A stretch of DNA of 64,000 bases. Origin: Microbacterium sp. ProA8. GTDB taxonomy: Bacteria; Actinomycetota; Actinomycetes; Actinomycetales; Microbacteriaceae. The stretch spans positions 558,001 to 622,000 of the forward strand of contig NZ_CP157000.1 of NCBI RefSeq assembly GCF_039905635.1, written 5' to 3'. A model generated the notes under the pieces. It was not told the origin of the DNA. It saw nothing but the letters and a program-made list of their open reading frames with translations, and did no database searches. Shown piece after piece: positions 34,153 through 42,574 of the stretch (positions within the stretch are counted from its first letter, which is position 1; each line of letters starts with the position of its first letter). Position numbers and translations under genes: made by a program.

Positions 34153-35661
34153 TCAGCCGACGACCGGCTCGGGGTCGACGGCGGTAGTGGTCACCTGCGT
34201 TGCGGTTCCCTCGGCGACACCGCGACCGAAGGCACGGCCCTGCATGACCGCCCCGAGGTCGAGACCGGTGGCGGCCTTGACGCTCTCGAACGTGGCCGAG
34301 AGGCTCGTCGACTGCTCGCGGGCCAGGTGGGATGCGGCGCTGTCGCCGCCGATCAGCGTGATGCTGCCGACCTTCTCGTATCCCTTGGCGAACTCCGCCA
34401 TGAGCTGCGGCAGGTGACCGATGATCTCCTTCGCGAGGATCGCGTCCTGGTTCTCGCGCAGGGCCGCGGCCTCAGCCGCGACGGCCTCCGCAACCGCGTT
34501 GCCGCGAAGACGGATCGCCTGCGCTTCGGCTTCCGCCTGCACGCGTACCGCTGCGGCCTCGGCTTCGGCCTTCATCCGGACCGCCGCCGCTTCGGCGGAG
34601 GCGGACGCCTCACGCGCCTCGGCCTGGGCCTTCACCGCATAAGCATCGGCATCCGAGCGCTCCTGAGCGACCTTGCGGTCGGCCTCGGCGTTCTTCTCGC
34701 GCTTGTACGCCTCGGCGTCCGCCGCGATCTGCTGCTGGTAGGCCTCGGCGTCGGCCAGCGTCTGCTGCCGGTACTTGTCGGCGTCGGCGACCTTCTTGAC
34801 CTCGGCGTCCAGTCGAGCCTGCGTGTTGTTGGCCTCCTGCAGCAGCACGCCCTGCTCGGCCTCGGCACGGGCGAGGTTCTCAGCCTGTTCGGCCTGAGCG
34901 TTCGCCCGGCCGACCTCCGACTTGGCGGCCGCGGTGTTCTTGTCGAGCGCGGTCTGCTCGATCAGGTTCGCCTCGTCGGCGGCGAGCTGGCGCTTCTTCA
35001 CCTCGCGCGTGGCGTCGATCTCTGCGACATCGGCTTCCCGCTTGACGCGCTGCACCTCCTTGGCGCCGAGCGCCGAGATGTAGTTGTTCTTGTCGGTGAT
35101 GCCCTGGATGGCGAACGAGTCGAGCACCAGACCCTGTGCGAGCAGGTCGCCCGAGATGCCCTGGGCGATCTCGTCGCTCAGCTTCTGCCGGTCCTGCATG
35201 ACCTGCTCGACGGTGAGCTTCGCCACGACGCCGCGCAGCGCGCCTTCGAGCTGCTCCGTCGTGAAGACGACGATGGCGTCGTCCTGCGATGCGAAGCGCT
35301 CGGCGGCGCGGCGCACCTGATCGGGTGTCGAGCCGATCTTCACGAGGGCGACGCCGGTGAGGTCGATCGTGACGCCGTTGATGGTCTGCGCGGTCGGCTC
35401 GAACTTGATCTGCCGCGAACGCAGCGACACCTTGTCGGAACGCTGCGTGAGCTTGTTGACGAATGCTCCGCGACCGCTGATGACGGTCATCTTGTTGGCT
35501 TCGCCCTCGGTGCTGTCGCGGGCCTTCTTGCCGACGATGACGATGGCCTCGTCAGCCTTCGGCACCTGGTACCAGGCGCGGAACAGGATGAAGCCGATGA
35601 GGGCGATGACGAGCACGACTCCGACAGCTGCAGCGATGCCGATGATGCCGAACAGATCCAT
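34153..35661 (-). CDS. flotillin-like SPFH-domain membrane scaffold
   Basis: This 502-residue protein has one N-terminal membrane helix (about 5-27), an SPFH domain (about 30-220; D-E-A-I-V-I-V-G-K-K, V-T-I-D-L-T-G-V-A) and a long Ala/Glu/Gln coiled coil (about 220-415) with E-A-E-A repeats. A Gly/Ala tail follows. Flotillins organise membrane microdomains and influence fluidity. The ATG at 35661 with GGAGAA upstream is preferred over the frame extending to 35700. It lies 118 bp downstream of the MFS gene on the same strand but appears to be transcribed alone. Confidence 0.92.
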   Translation of the reverse strand: MDLFGIIGIAAAVGVVLVIALIGFILFRAWYQVPKADEAIVIVGKKARDSTEGEANKMTVISGRGAFVNKLTQRSDKVSLRSRQIKFEPTAQTINGVTIDLTGVALVKIGSTPDQVRRAAERFASQDDAIVVFTTEQLEGALRGVVAKLTVEQVMQDRQKLSDEIAQGISGDLLAQGLVLDSFAIQGITDKNNYISALGAKEVQRVKREADVAEIDATREVKKRQLAADEANLIEQTALDKNTAAAKSEVGRANAQAEQAENLARAEAEQGVLLQEANNTQARLDAEVKKVADADKYRQQTLADAEAYQQQIAADAEAYKREKNAEADRKVAQERSDADAYAVKAQAEAREASASAEAAAVRMKAEAEAAAVRVQAEAEAQAIRLRGNAVAEAVAAEAAALRENQDAILAKEIIGHLPQLMAEFAKGYEKVGSITLIGGDSAASHLAREQSTSLSATFESVKAATGLDLGAVMQGRAFGRGVAEGTATQVTTTAVDPEPVVG

Positions 35662-35779
35662 GGGGGATTCTCCAGATCGGGTCCGCTGAGTGCGGGCCAT
35701 GCTCTGAATCTATGTGCAGCGCTGCCTGCCCGTGCACGACGGCCGCCGGCCTGTGGATGTCGCGGTGTCTCGCGGACGC

Positions 35780-37129
35780 CTAAGCCTCGGCGTCGGAAGT
35801 GACCTCACGCGCCGTGTCGGCAGGCGCCCGCTGCGCCCGGCTCAGGAGCACGAAGGGCACGGCCACCGCCGAGATCAGTCCACTCCAGAGCATCGACGAG
35901 GCGTAGCCCCCGACATCCGCCGCTCGGCCCAGCACCGGCTGGAACACGACCCCGCCGGCGGAGCCGATGAGCGAGTCGAACGAGAGCACGGTCGCCCGCT
36001 GCTTCGACGGGATCATGTCGTTGAGGTAGGCGCGGTGCACCGGGTCGTCGATCGCCGAGGCGATGCCCCAGAGTGCCACCAGCACCAGCGCGAACCAGAA
36101 GTCGCGCACCAGCCCCAGCCCGATCAGCACGAGCGCGCTCGACACGGTCGCCAGCAGGATCGACGACGTGCGGCGGTGGAAGAGCTTGCGCACCCGCGGG
36201 GCCAGCAGGCCGCCGACGATCGAGGCCCCCGACAACAGCGCGGCCGCCAGCCCGGCGATCGAGTAGGCATCCTCGTCGCCCCACAACTCGAGCAGGTACG
36301 GCTGCATGGCGTAGAAGACGTAGATGCCGACGCCCGCGGTGAAGGGACTCGTGAGCATGAGCCAGCGCACCGGTGGATCGCCGAGGCCATAGCGGACGGA
36401 TGCGCGCAGCACGGTGCGGGTCGCCCGCAGGGGGCCCTCGCTGCGGTCGGGCTCGAAGCCGAGATCACGCATCAGCAGGGCGGCGACCACGAACATCACC
36501 AGCAGGATGCCGCCGCGGACGAGGAACGGCACGCCCAGGTTCGTCAGCTGTGCGAGCACGCCGCCGAGCACCGACCCGGCGAGCATCGCGACGCCGCCCA
36601 CGATCTGCGCGCGGCCGAAGACGGTCTCGAGGCTGCCCTGGTAACCGGTCGCCTTCAGGGCGTCGACGAGCCAGGCATCGACCGCACCCGAGAAGAACGT
36701 GAAGCCCAGCCCGAGCAGCACCGACACCACCGCCCACGCCCAGAACGGCGACTGCCAGACCCACAGCATCCAGTACAGGACGGTGGTGACCGCCAGCGTG
36801 ATCGTGCCGAGCAGGTACGACGCCCGACGGCCCACGGTGTCGGCCACGACGCCCGTCGGGATCTCGAAGATCAGCATCCCGGCCGTGAAGAACGCGTTCG
36901 CCGAGAACGCCTCGAGGTTGGTGAGGCCCGCGTCGAGCAGGAACAGCGTGTTGATGCCCCAGATGAACGACGCGGCGAGCGTGTTGCCGAGCAGCAGCGT
37001 GTAGTACGTGCCCTGCACCCTGCGGGGAGTGGGCAGCGATGGCGCGGCGTTGGTCGTGGAGATGGTGGCACCCCTTGTTCCGTGGGATCTTCGGGCGACA
37101 CCCGCGACGATATCCGGCCCTGCCGACAC
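35780..37129 (-). CDS. MFS transporter, probable exporter
   Basis: This 449-residue protein has twelve hydrophobic segments and the MFS loop motif G-V-V-A-D-T-V-G-R-R after TM2. A distinctive F-F-S-G-A-V-D-A-W-L-V-D follows in TM4-5. Such D-A-W-L-V-D sequences occur in actinobacterial drug-efflux-like MFS proteins. The start is uncertain: the GTG at 37129 gives a 38-residue soluble N-terminus, and no better start with a ribosome binding site was found before T-Y-Y-T-L-L-L. Substrate unknown. Confidence 0.82.
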   Translation of the reverse strand: MSAGPDIVAGVARRSHGTRGATISTTNAAPSLPTPRRVQGTYYTLLLGNTLAASFIWGINTLFLLDAGLTNLEAFSANAFFTAGMLIFEIPTGVVADTVGRRASYLLGTITLAVTTVLYWMLWVWQSPFWAWAVVSVLLGLGFTFFSGAVDAWLVDALKATGYQGSLETVFGRAQIVGGVAMLAGSVLGGVLAQLTNLGVPFLVRGGILLVMFVVAALLMRDLGFEPDRSEGPLRATRTVLRASVRYGLGDPPVRWLMLTSPFTAGVGIYVFYAMQPYLLELWGDEDAYSIAGLAAALLSGASIVGGLLAPRVRKLFHRRTSSILLATVSSALVLIGLGLVRDFWFALVLVALWGIASAIDDPVHRAYLNDMIPSKQRATVLSFDSLIGSAGGVVFQPVLGRAADVGGYASSMLWSGLISAVAVPFVLLSRAQRAPADTAREVTSDAEA

Positions 37130-37166
37130 CGTCCATGGGTGATGTCGTGCCGTCGCGGCGTCAGCC

Positions 37167-37625
37167 TCACCACATGCCCGTGTCTACGCCTTTGCTGTTG
37201 TGCCTCCTTCCGCTGTCTATCGGGGCGGTTTCGTGGCCCGCCAGTTCATGCAGCCAGGGCGGCTGCTGGTCGATGGTGACCGAACCCGCGCCGACCGAGA
37301 AGTACGCGGCGATGGGAGGGCTCGCGACGAATGCGGCCGCGAAAGCACCGGCTCCCTCGACGCGCACGAAGGCGTCGCGCGACCGCAGGTCGCGCATGAG
37401 CATGGCGAATGCCTCGGGATCGACGGATGCCGCTTCCTGCGGTGCGAACGGAAGCTGCGAGGCCAGCCGGCCGACGATCTCTTGACGCTGCGATGTCGAA
37501 AGCCGAGAGAAAGCGGCTGCGTAGGCCTTGTCGGCGACGCTCGCCGGAACGTTCCCCAGGACGTAGGCGTAGCGGGCGATCTGCTCGTCCTCACTGATCG
37601 CCTGCTGTGCGTGCCGCCTCTTCAC
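37167..37625 (-). CDS. small protein with IARYxYxL domain, function unknown
   Basis: This 152-residue protein has a helical domain (about 15-60) with I-A-R-Y-A-Y-V-L, A-A-A-F-S-R-L and Q-R-Q-E-I-V-G-R-L. The same pattern occurs in the riboswitch-linked protein at 50902-51780 (I-A-R-Y-E-Y-L-L, E-A-F-A-R-L, Q-R-A-Q-V). A hydrophobic Ala/Phe stretch (about 95-115) follows. GGGAGGGG lies four bases before the GTG start. No known family is recognised, and the shared domain suggests related jobs. Confidence 0.7.
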   Translation of the reverse strand: MKRRHAQQAISEDEQIARYAYVLGNVPASVADKAYAAAFSRLSTSQRQEIVGRLASQLPFAPQEAASVDPEAFAMLMRDLRSRDAFVRVEGAGAFAAAFVASPPIAAYFSVGAGSVTIDQQPPWLHELAGHETAPIDSGRRHNSKGVDTGMW

Positions 37626-37702
37626 GACCCCTCCCGCCCGATACGCGTCAGAATACGCGCGCCCCAGCGCTCCGTCGACGGGTGCGCCGAGCAGGCCCGC
37701 AC

Positions 37703-39841
37703 CTACCCCTCCAGCACCGCGAGCTGCTGAGTGGCGCGGGTCATCGCGACGTAGCGGTCCACCGCCCCTTCGATGCCTTCGCCGAAAGCGGAGGGCTCGA
37801 AGAGCACGACGAAGTCGAACTCCAGGCCCTTCGCGAGCTCGGGCGTGAGCGACCGCACGCGCTCCTCCGGCACGAACGACGCGTCGCCGATCACGACGGC
37901 GGTACCCTCGGGATGCCCGGCGAGCCAGTCCCTCAGGATCGCGTCGCGCTCCGCCACCGCGGCGCGCAGCACGGCGACGCCGCTCGAGCGGATCGACGTG
38001 GGCACATTGGCGTCGGGGATCGCGGCGCGGATCACGGGCTCAGCCTCAACCATGACCTCGCTCGGCGTGCGGTAGTTGATCGTCAGCGAGGCGATCTCCA
38101 CGTCCGTGAGGCCGGCCTGCTCGAGTCGTTCCTTCCACGACTCGCGGAACCCGTGCCGGGCCTGGGCCCGGTCGCCGACGACCGTGAAGCTGCGCGACGG
38201 GCAGCGTGCCAGCAGCATCCGCCATTCCGCGTCCGTCAGCTCCTGCGCCTCGTCGATGACGATGTGCGCGAACGGCCCCGCGAGCAGGTCGGGGTCGGCC
38301 GCGTCGAGCACGGACTCGTCGACGAGGCTGTTGCGAAGATCCTCTCCGTCCAGCCATTGCATCATCTCGTCACCCGCGTCTTTGAGTCGCTCGACGACCT
38401 GAGCCATGTACTCGCGTTCGCGGGCGAGCCGCGCGTCGCGCTGCCGCCGACGCAGCGATGCCGCAGGGTCGCCGAGTCGACGCCGGGCGGCATCGAGCAG
38501 CGGGAGGTCCGACGTCGTCCAGTCCGACGCGGCCGTGCGCTGCAGCGCGTCGACCTCGTCGGGCGTGAGCCAGGGGGCGCACCGGCGCAGGTAGGCCGGG
38601 ACGCTCCAGAGGTCGGAGACGAGAACGGATGCCTCGACCAGCGGCCAGGCGCGGGCGAAGACGCGCGTCAGCTCCTCGTTGCGGGCGAGCGCTCGGCGCA
38701 GCTGATGCAGCGGCACCTCCTCGCCGTCGGCCTGGTCGATGAGGACGTCGAGCACCGTCTCCCACACCTGATCGCGGGCCTCGTTGTGCGGAGTCCCGGG
38801 CTCGGCCGACGCGAAGGCCTCCGTCCAGTCCTGTGTACTCAGCCAGAGCTCTCCCCACGGCGTCTCGATGAGGAGGGGCTCTGTCGGCGGCTCCTCGTAC
38901 AGGCGGACGGCGGGCTCGATCGCATCGATCATGCGTCCGTCGGCCTTGAGGCGCGCGACAGCGGGGTCGGACTCGACCGCGGCGATGGAGCCCTCCGCGA
39001 CGAGGTCGCGCAGCGTGCAGGTCTGCACGCTGTCTTCGCCGAGGCTCGGGAGCACATCCTCGACGTAAGAGAGATAGGCCGGGCTCGGACCGACGAACAG
39101 CACGCCGCCGCGGCCCTCACCGAGGTGCGGATCCGAGTAGACGAGATAGGCGGCGCGGTGCAGGGCGACCACCGTCTTGCCGGTCCCGGGTCCGCCGTCG
39201 ACGACGAGGGCGCCGCGCGAACCGGCGCGGATGATCGCGTCCTGGTCGGCCTGGATCGTCCCGAGCACGTCGCGCATGCGCGGTGAGCGGCTCGCGCCGA
39301 GGCTGGCGATGAAAGCCGACTGATCGTCGAGGGCGGCGTTGTGGTCGAGCCCCTCGGCGGTGAACACCTCATCCCAGTAGTCCGTCACCCGGCGTCCGGT
39401 CCACCGGTAGCGGCGGCGGCTCAGGAGACCCATCGGCTGGGCGTGGGTCGCGGCGAAGAACGGCTCGGCCGCCGGCGTGCGCCAGTCGACGAGCAGCCGC
39501 CGGCCGGCGGCATCCGTGATTCCGAAGCGTCCGATGTAGACGGGCTCCGAGCCGTCGGCGGGCACCATGCGGCCCAGGCACGCGTCGACGGAGAACCGGC
39601 GCAGCACCCGCAGGCGGGCCGAGAGCCGGTGGATCTCGAGGTCGCGTTCGAGCGCGGCCTGACCGCTTCCGCCGGGTTGCCGGCGCAGAGTCTCGAGGCG
39701 GTCCTCGATGCCGGCGATGGACTGGCTGAGGCTCTCGGACAGGGCGGCGAAATGCTGCTCGTCGTCGCCGATGAGGGCGGGATCGGACTTGGCGGAGAGA
39801 CGTTCGGGCAGGTGGAAAGGGCTGGTCTGGATGGGGTTCAC
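37703..39841 (-). CDS. helR: HelR, RNA-polymerase recycling and rifamycin-protection ATPase
   Basis: This 712-residue UvrD/HelD-like ATPase has a helical N-terminus (about 1-110) and Walker A G-G-P-G-T-G-K-T-V-V-A-L-H near residue 225. Motif II is H-I-V-I-D-E-A-Q-E and motif III T-V-V-G-D-R-A-Q-A. C-terminal motifs are S-L-T-I-N-Y-R-T, K-G-L-E-F-D and Y-V-A-M-T-R-A-T. HelR proteins of Streptomyces and Mycobacterium abscessus enter RNA polymerase, dislodge it from DNA or rifamycin and confer tolerance. GGAG lies upstream of the GTG at 39841. A RAE-like palindrome lies 87 bp upstream, as in the known helR genes. The frame beyond 39841 is not part of the gene. Confidence 0.9.
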   Translation of the reverse strand: MNPIQTSPFHLPERLSAKSDPALIGDDEQHFAALSESLSQSIAGIEDRLETLRRQPGGSGQAALERDLEIHRLSARLRVLRRFSVDACLGRMVPADGSEPVYIGRFGITDAAGRRLLVDWRTPAAEPFFAATHAQPMGLLSRRRYRWTGRRVTDYWDEVFTAEGLDHNAALDDQSAFIASLGASRSPRMRDVLGTIQADQDAIIRAGSRGALVVDGGPGTGKTVVALHRAAYLVYSDPHLGEGRGGVLFVGPSPAYLSYVEDVLPSLGEDSVQTCTLRDLVAEGSIAAVESDPAVARLKADGRMIDAIEPAVRLYEEPPTEPLLIETPWGELWLSTQDWTEAFASAEPGTPHNEARDQVWETVLDVLIDQADGEEVPLHQLRRALARNEELTRVFARAWPLVEASVLVSDLWSVPAYLRRCAPWLTPDEVDALQRTAASDWTTSDLPLLDAARRRLGDPAASLRRRQRDARLAREREYMAQVVERLKDAGDEMMQWLDGEDLRNSLVDESVLDAADPDLLAGPFAHIVIDEAQELTDAEWRMLLARCPSRSFTVVGDRAQARHGFRESWKERLEQAGLTDVEIASLTINYRTPSEVMVEAEPVIRAAIPDANVPTSIRSSGVAVLRAAVAERDAILRDWLAGHPEGTAVVIGDASFVPEERVRSLTPELAKGLEFDFVVLFEPSAFGEGIEGAVDRYVAMTRATQQLAVLEG

Positions 39842-39927
39842 GGCATCTGCTCCTGGCGGATCTCGCGACGCGGCGTTCAGCGGGGAAGGGGCGGGGAGGC
39901 GTCGCGATCGACAAGTATGCGCCCCCA

Positions 39928-39951
39928 GGGGGCCCTTGCCGCAAGGCCCCC
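39928..39951 (-). promoter_or_regulatory. rifamycin-associated element (RAE)-like palindrome upstream of helR
   Basis: An inverted repeat with the perfect core CCTTGCCGCAAGG is flanked by GGGGG and CCCC runs; on the coding strand it reads GGGGCCTTGCGGCAAGGG. This agrees with the published RAE, a 19-bp GGGGCTTGCGGCAAG-type palindrome before rifamycin-resistance genes. CATACT about 19 bp downstream of TTGCGG could be the -10 box, so the RAE would overlap the -35. Match made from memory of the consensus. Confidence 0.75.
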
Positions 39952-40032
39952 TCCGGCCGTTATCCTGGTAAGGGCAGGGAGTTGCGCGAGGCGGACGCGG
40001 AGGTCCGCGCCGGCACCTCATCCGCGGGGATC

Positions 40033-40710
40033 TCACCGGCGTTCGTGGTGCGGCCGTGCGTTTGTCGTGAGCGCGACGGCGCCCTCTGCGCGCAACGTGC
40101 CCGGGCGGAGCCCCAGCGTCCATTCGGCGACGTCCGACACGAAGTGCTCGTAGGGCTCCTGCGAGGGCTCGCCGCTGTTGTTGACCGACGCGCTCTGGCC
40201 GTCGACCGCCATCAGGATGCGCGTGCCCGCGACGTACGGATCGACGTCGGCGAACTCGCGCGCGGCGACGCCCTGCTCGATGATGTCGACGATGCCGGCC
40301 TGGTTGAGCGCCTCCTCTTCGACGAGCGCCTCGTTCAGGGCGGGGCTGAAGCGCGACAGGTGGCGCGCGTTCAGCCAGAGACGCGCGAGATCCCACGATT
40401 CGTGGCTCTCATACCCGGCGACGAGCCGCGCCAGTCGCTCTGTCGCGGTGCCGTCGCGGCGGAAGAGCTGCGCGCGCTCACCCGAGGCCGCGCGCACGAA
40501 TGCGGCGACCACCAGGTCTTCTGCGGCGGGGAAGTAGTGGGTGATCAGGCCGGGGCGCACGCCGAGCCGGTCGGCGACCGCACGCAGCGTGATGCGCTCG
40601 AGGCCCTCGGTGAGGGCGATGTCGGCGGACGCCGCCAGGATCTCCTCCCGGCGTTCCTCGGGGCGCTTGCGCACCCTCCGAGGCTCACCGCTTGACACCA
40701 TGCGATCCAT
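40033..40710 (-). CDS. TetR-family regulator, probably controlling the NCS1 permease
   Basis: This 225-residue regulator has an N-terminal TetR helix-turn-helix (about 17-62; I-T-L-R-A-V-A-D-R-L-G-V-R-P-G-L-I-T-H-Y-F) and an all-helical ligand and dimer domain. Start choice is ATG 40710 or 40701. It is divergent from the NCS1 permease, with two matching palindromes between them, so it most likely represses both and responds to a permease substrate such as a nucleobase-like compound. The size matches ordinary TetR proteins of the nucleobase and biuret type. Confidence 0.87.
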   Translation of the reverse strand: MDRMVSSGEPRRVRKRPEERREEILAASADIALTEGLERITLRAVADRLGVRPGLITHYFPAAEDLVVAAFVRAASGERAQLFRRDGTATERLARLVAGYESHESWDLARLWLNARHLSRFSPALNEALVEEEALNQAGIVDIIEQGVAAREFADVDPYVAGTRILMAVDGQSASVNNSGEPSQEPYEHFVSDVAEWTLGLRPGTLRAEGAVALTTNARPHHERR

Positions 40711-40712
40711 GC

Positions 40713-40757
40713 TATTGGATGTGTGACCAATAACCTATTGTTCGTGCGACCAATAGG
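40713..40757. promoter_or_regulatory. two tandem TetR operators
   Basis: Site A (40713-40732) is TATTGG-N8-CCAATA and site B (40734-40757) is CCTATTG-N10-CAATAGG; one base separates them. On the minus strand both contain TATTGGTC followed by an A/C-rich core. They cover the promoters of the divergent TetR and permease genes, and site A begins three bases from the TetR ATG. Confidence 0.78.
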
Positions 40758-40823
40758 CGGCCGCATCCCGAGCAACGAAGCCGCGGCCCGACGACGTCGT
40801 CGGGCCGACCGAGAGGATCACCC

Positions 40824-42281
40824 GTGACACAGCAACCGCAGACCGCGCAGGCATCGCCGTCGCAGACGGAGTTCGTGGATGCCGCGACCCAGCCGGAGAC
40901 GCGGGGCATCGAGCTGATCGGCGCCGGCGAGCGCCACGGCCGTGCGCGCGATCTCTTCTTCGTCTGGGCGGCGCCGAGCGTCAGCATCCTGAACTTCACG
41001 ATCGGCGCGACCCTCGTGCTGCTGGGACTCGAGCTGTGGCAGGCGGTGCTCGTCGTGATCGCCGCCTCGGCGCTCTGGGTGCTGCCTGGCACGATCGCGA
41101 TCAGCGGGCCGGCGGCCGGCACATCGGGTTCGGTCATCACGCGCGCGATCTACGGCATCATCGGCAACAAGCCCGTCGTGGCCTTCACCGGTTGGCTCAT
41201 CGGGGCGGTGTTCCTCGCGCTCAACTGGCTCGCGTCGTCGTTCCTCGGCGCGGGCCTGCTCGCCGGCATGGGTCTGACCGACCCGGTGATCGTGCCGATC
41301 GTCGTGACCCTCGTCATCTCGGCGCTGACCGTGCTCGTCGCCGTGTACGGGCACGCGCTCATCCTGCGCGTGTACTCGTGGCTCGCCATCGTGCTGGCCG
41401 TCATCTTCGTGACCGTGGCGGCGTTCCTCCTGCCGCAGGTCGACCTGGGCTTCCAGCAGCCCGAGCCCCTGTCGGGCGTGCCGCTGTGGTCTGCCATCAC
41501 GATCGGCTTCACGATCATCGCCTCCGGCCCGATCTCGTACATCAACAGCCCCGACATCGCCCGCTACCTTCCGCGCTCCACGAAGGCGTCGCACATCATC
41601 GCCGCGACGGCGCTCGGCGGGGCGCTGCCGGGCATGGTCTTCACCGTGGTCGGCGCGCTCCTCGCGACCGCGGTCACGGGCGAGGCGATGGATGCCGGCA
41701 TCGAATCCGCGCTCCTGGGCCTGCTGCCCGGCTGGCTCGGGCCGGTGCTCGTCATCGGCGTGATCGCGAACACGATCGCGCTCAACGGCATGACGACCTA
41801 CACCTCGAGCATGGCGCTGCAGGCGATCGGCCTGCCTATTCGCCGCATCCCGGCCGCGATCGTCGTCGGCCTGATCGGCACCGCGCTCACCGTCTACCTG
41901 GTGCTGTCGACGAGCCTCCTGGATGCCGTCAACCTCATGCTGCAGTTCCTCGTGATCGTCTCGGCACCCACGATGGCCGTGTTCGTCGCCGACGTGCTGC
42001 TGCGCCGTGGCCGCTACGACGGCGCCGACCTCTTCGACGAGGAGCGCGGGGGCCGCTTCTGGTACAGCGGCGGCTGGAGCATTCCCGGCATCGCGGCGGT
42101 GCTCATCGGCGGCACGGCGACCGCGCTGTGCCTGTCGACCGAGGTCTGGACCGGACCCATCGCCGAGAGCCTCGGCTACGTCGATCTCTCGGTGCCGGTC
42201 GGGATGGTGGTGTCGGTGCTCGTCTACACGGTGCTGCTCCGCACGCCGCTCGGCAAGGCGGGGCGACCCGACGCGAGCTGA
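40824..42281 (+). CDS. NCS1-family (cytosine/purine-type) permease
   Basis: This 485-residue cation symporter of the purine-cytosine permease group has a 55-residue soluble N-terminus with G-I-E-L-I-G-A-G-E-R-H-G-R-A-R-D-L-F and twelve membrane segments. S-G-P-A-A-G-T-S-G-S and S-Y-I-N-S-P-D-I-A-R-Y-L-P are the typical family signatures. It is divergent from a TetR regulator with operators between. Likely substrates are nucleobases or related heterocycles such as cytosine, hydantoin or allantoin; the sequence does not decide. The frame continuing downstream in another phase is spurious. Confidence 0.9.
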   Translation: MTQQPQTAQASPSQTEFVDAATQPETRGIELIGAGERHGRARDLFFVWAAPSVSILNFTIGATLVLLGLELWQAVLVVIAASALWVLPGTIAISGPAAGTSGSVITRAIYGIIGNKPVVAFTGWLIGAVFLALNWLASSFLGAGLLAGMGLTDPVIVPIVVTLVISALTVLVAVYGHALILRVYSWLAIVLAVIFVTVAAFLLPQVDLGFQQPEPLSGVPLWSAITIGFTIIASGPISYINSPDIARYLPRSTKASHIIAATALGGALPGMVFTVVGALLATAVTGEAMDAGIESALLGLLPGWLGPVLVIGVIANTIALNGMTTYTSSMALQAIGLPIRRIPAAIVVGLIGTALTVYLVLSTSLLDAVNLMLQFLVIVSAPTMAVFVADVLLRRGRYDGADLFDEERGGRFWYSGGWSIPGIAAVLIGGTATALCLSTEVWTGPIAESLGYVDLSVPVGMVVSVLVYTVLLRTPLGKAGRPDAS

Positions 42282-42299
42282 GGGCCGGCTCCGCCTCAG

Positions 42300-42330
42300 A
42301 GCGCCCTTCCGCCGCTGGCGGGAGGGCGCT
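42300..42330 (+). terminator. terminator hairpin after the NCS1 permease gene
   Basis: AGCGCCCTTCCGCC (42300-42313) and GGCGGGAGGGCGCT (42317-42330) pair over 14 positions with one G-T wobble, around GCT. Confidence 0.78.
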
Positions 42331-42370
42331 GCGCATTCGTCAGGACGCGCGGCGCCAGCCGGCGAGCGTC

Positions 42371-42446
42371 GTCAACAGGTCAACCGCGCTTCCACAGGAG
42401 GTTGGAACGATCCAACCTCCTGCGCAAGGCCGGTTGACCTGTTGGC
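42371..42446. repeat. nested 76-nt palindrome in the gap before the pantothenate operon
   Basis: Outer arms CAACAGGTCAACCG (42373-42386) and CGGTTGACCTGTTG (42431-42444) are perfect. Inner arms CAGGAGGTTGGA (42395-42406) and TCCAACCTCCTG (42411-42422) are also perfect, and both pairs share one centre at 42408.5. The two eight-base spacers match in part, so about 30 of 36 pairs form. The left arm also holds the direct repeat TCAAC-AGG-TCAAC. It lies 40 bp after a separate terminator, so termination alone does not explain it. Confidence 0.85.
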
Positions 42447-42533
42447 GGAGAAGGATTGGGGAGGGAAGCCGAGCGGTGACGGATGCTGCCGGATCCGTCC
42501 GTGGACGGACCGGGCGAGCCCGCACGGTACTTT

Positions 42534-42547
42534 TGAACCCTGGTTCA
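42534..42547. promoter_or_regulatory. candidate operator before the pantothenate operon
   Basis: TGAACCCTGGTTCA is a palindrome with six-base arms, directly after TACTTT (42529-42534), which could be a -10 box, and 28 bp before the first start codon. A second palindrome GTCCGTGGACGGAC lies at 42497-42510. No regulator is assigned. Confidence 0.35.
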
Positions 42548-42574
42548 CCAGCCGCGAACACGGGAGGGGCGACG

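Noticed and set aside
36373..37279. Plus-strand frames across the MFS exporter region
   Set aside because: Arg/His-rich shadows of the minus-strand MFS gene with no start signals or domains.
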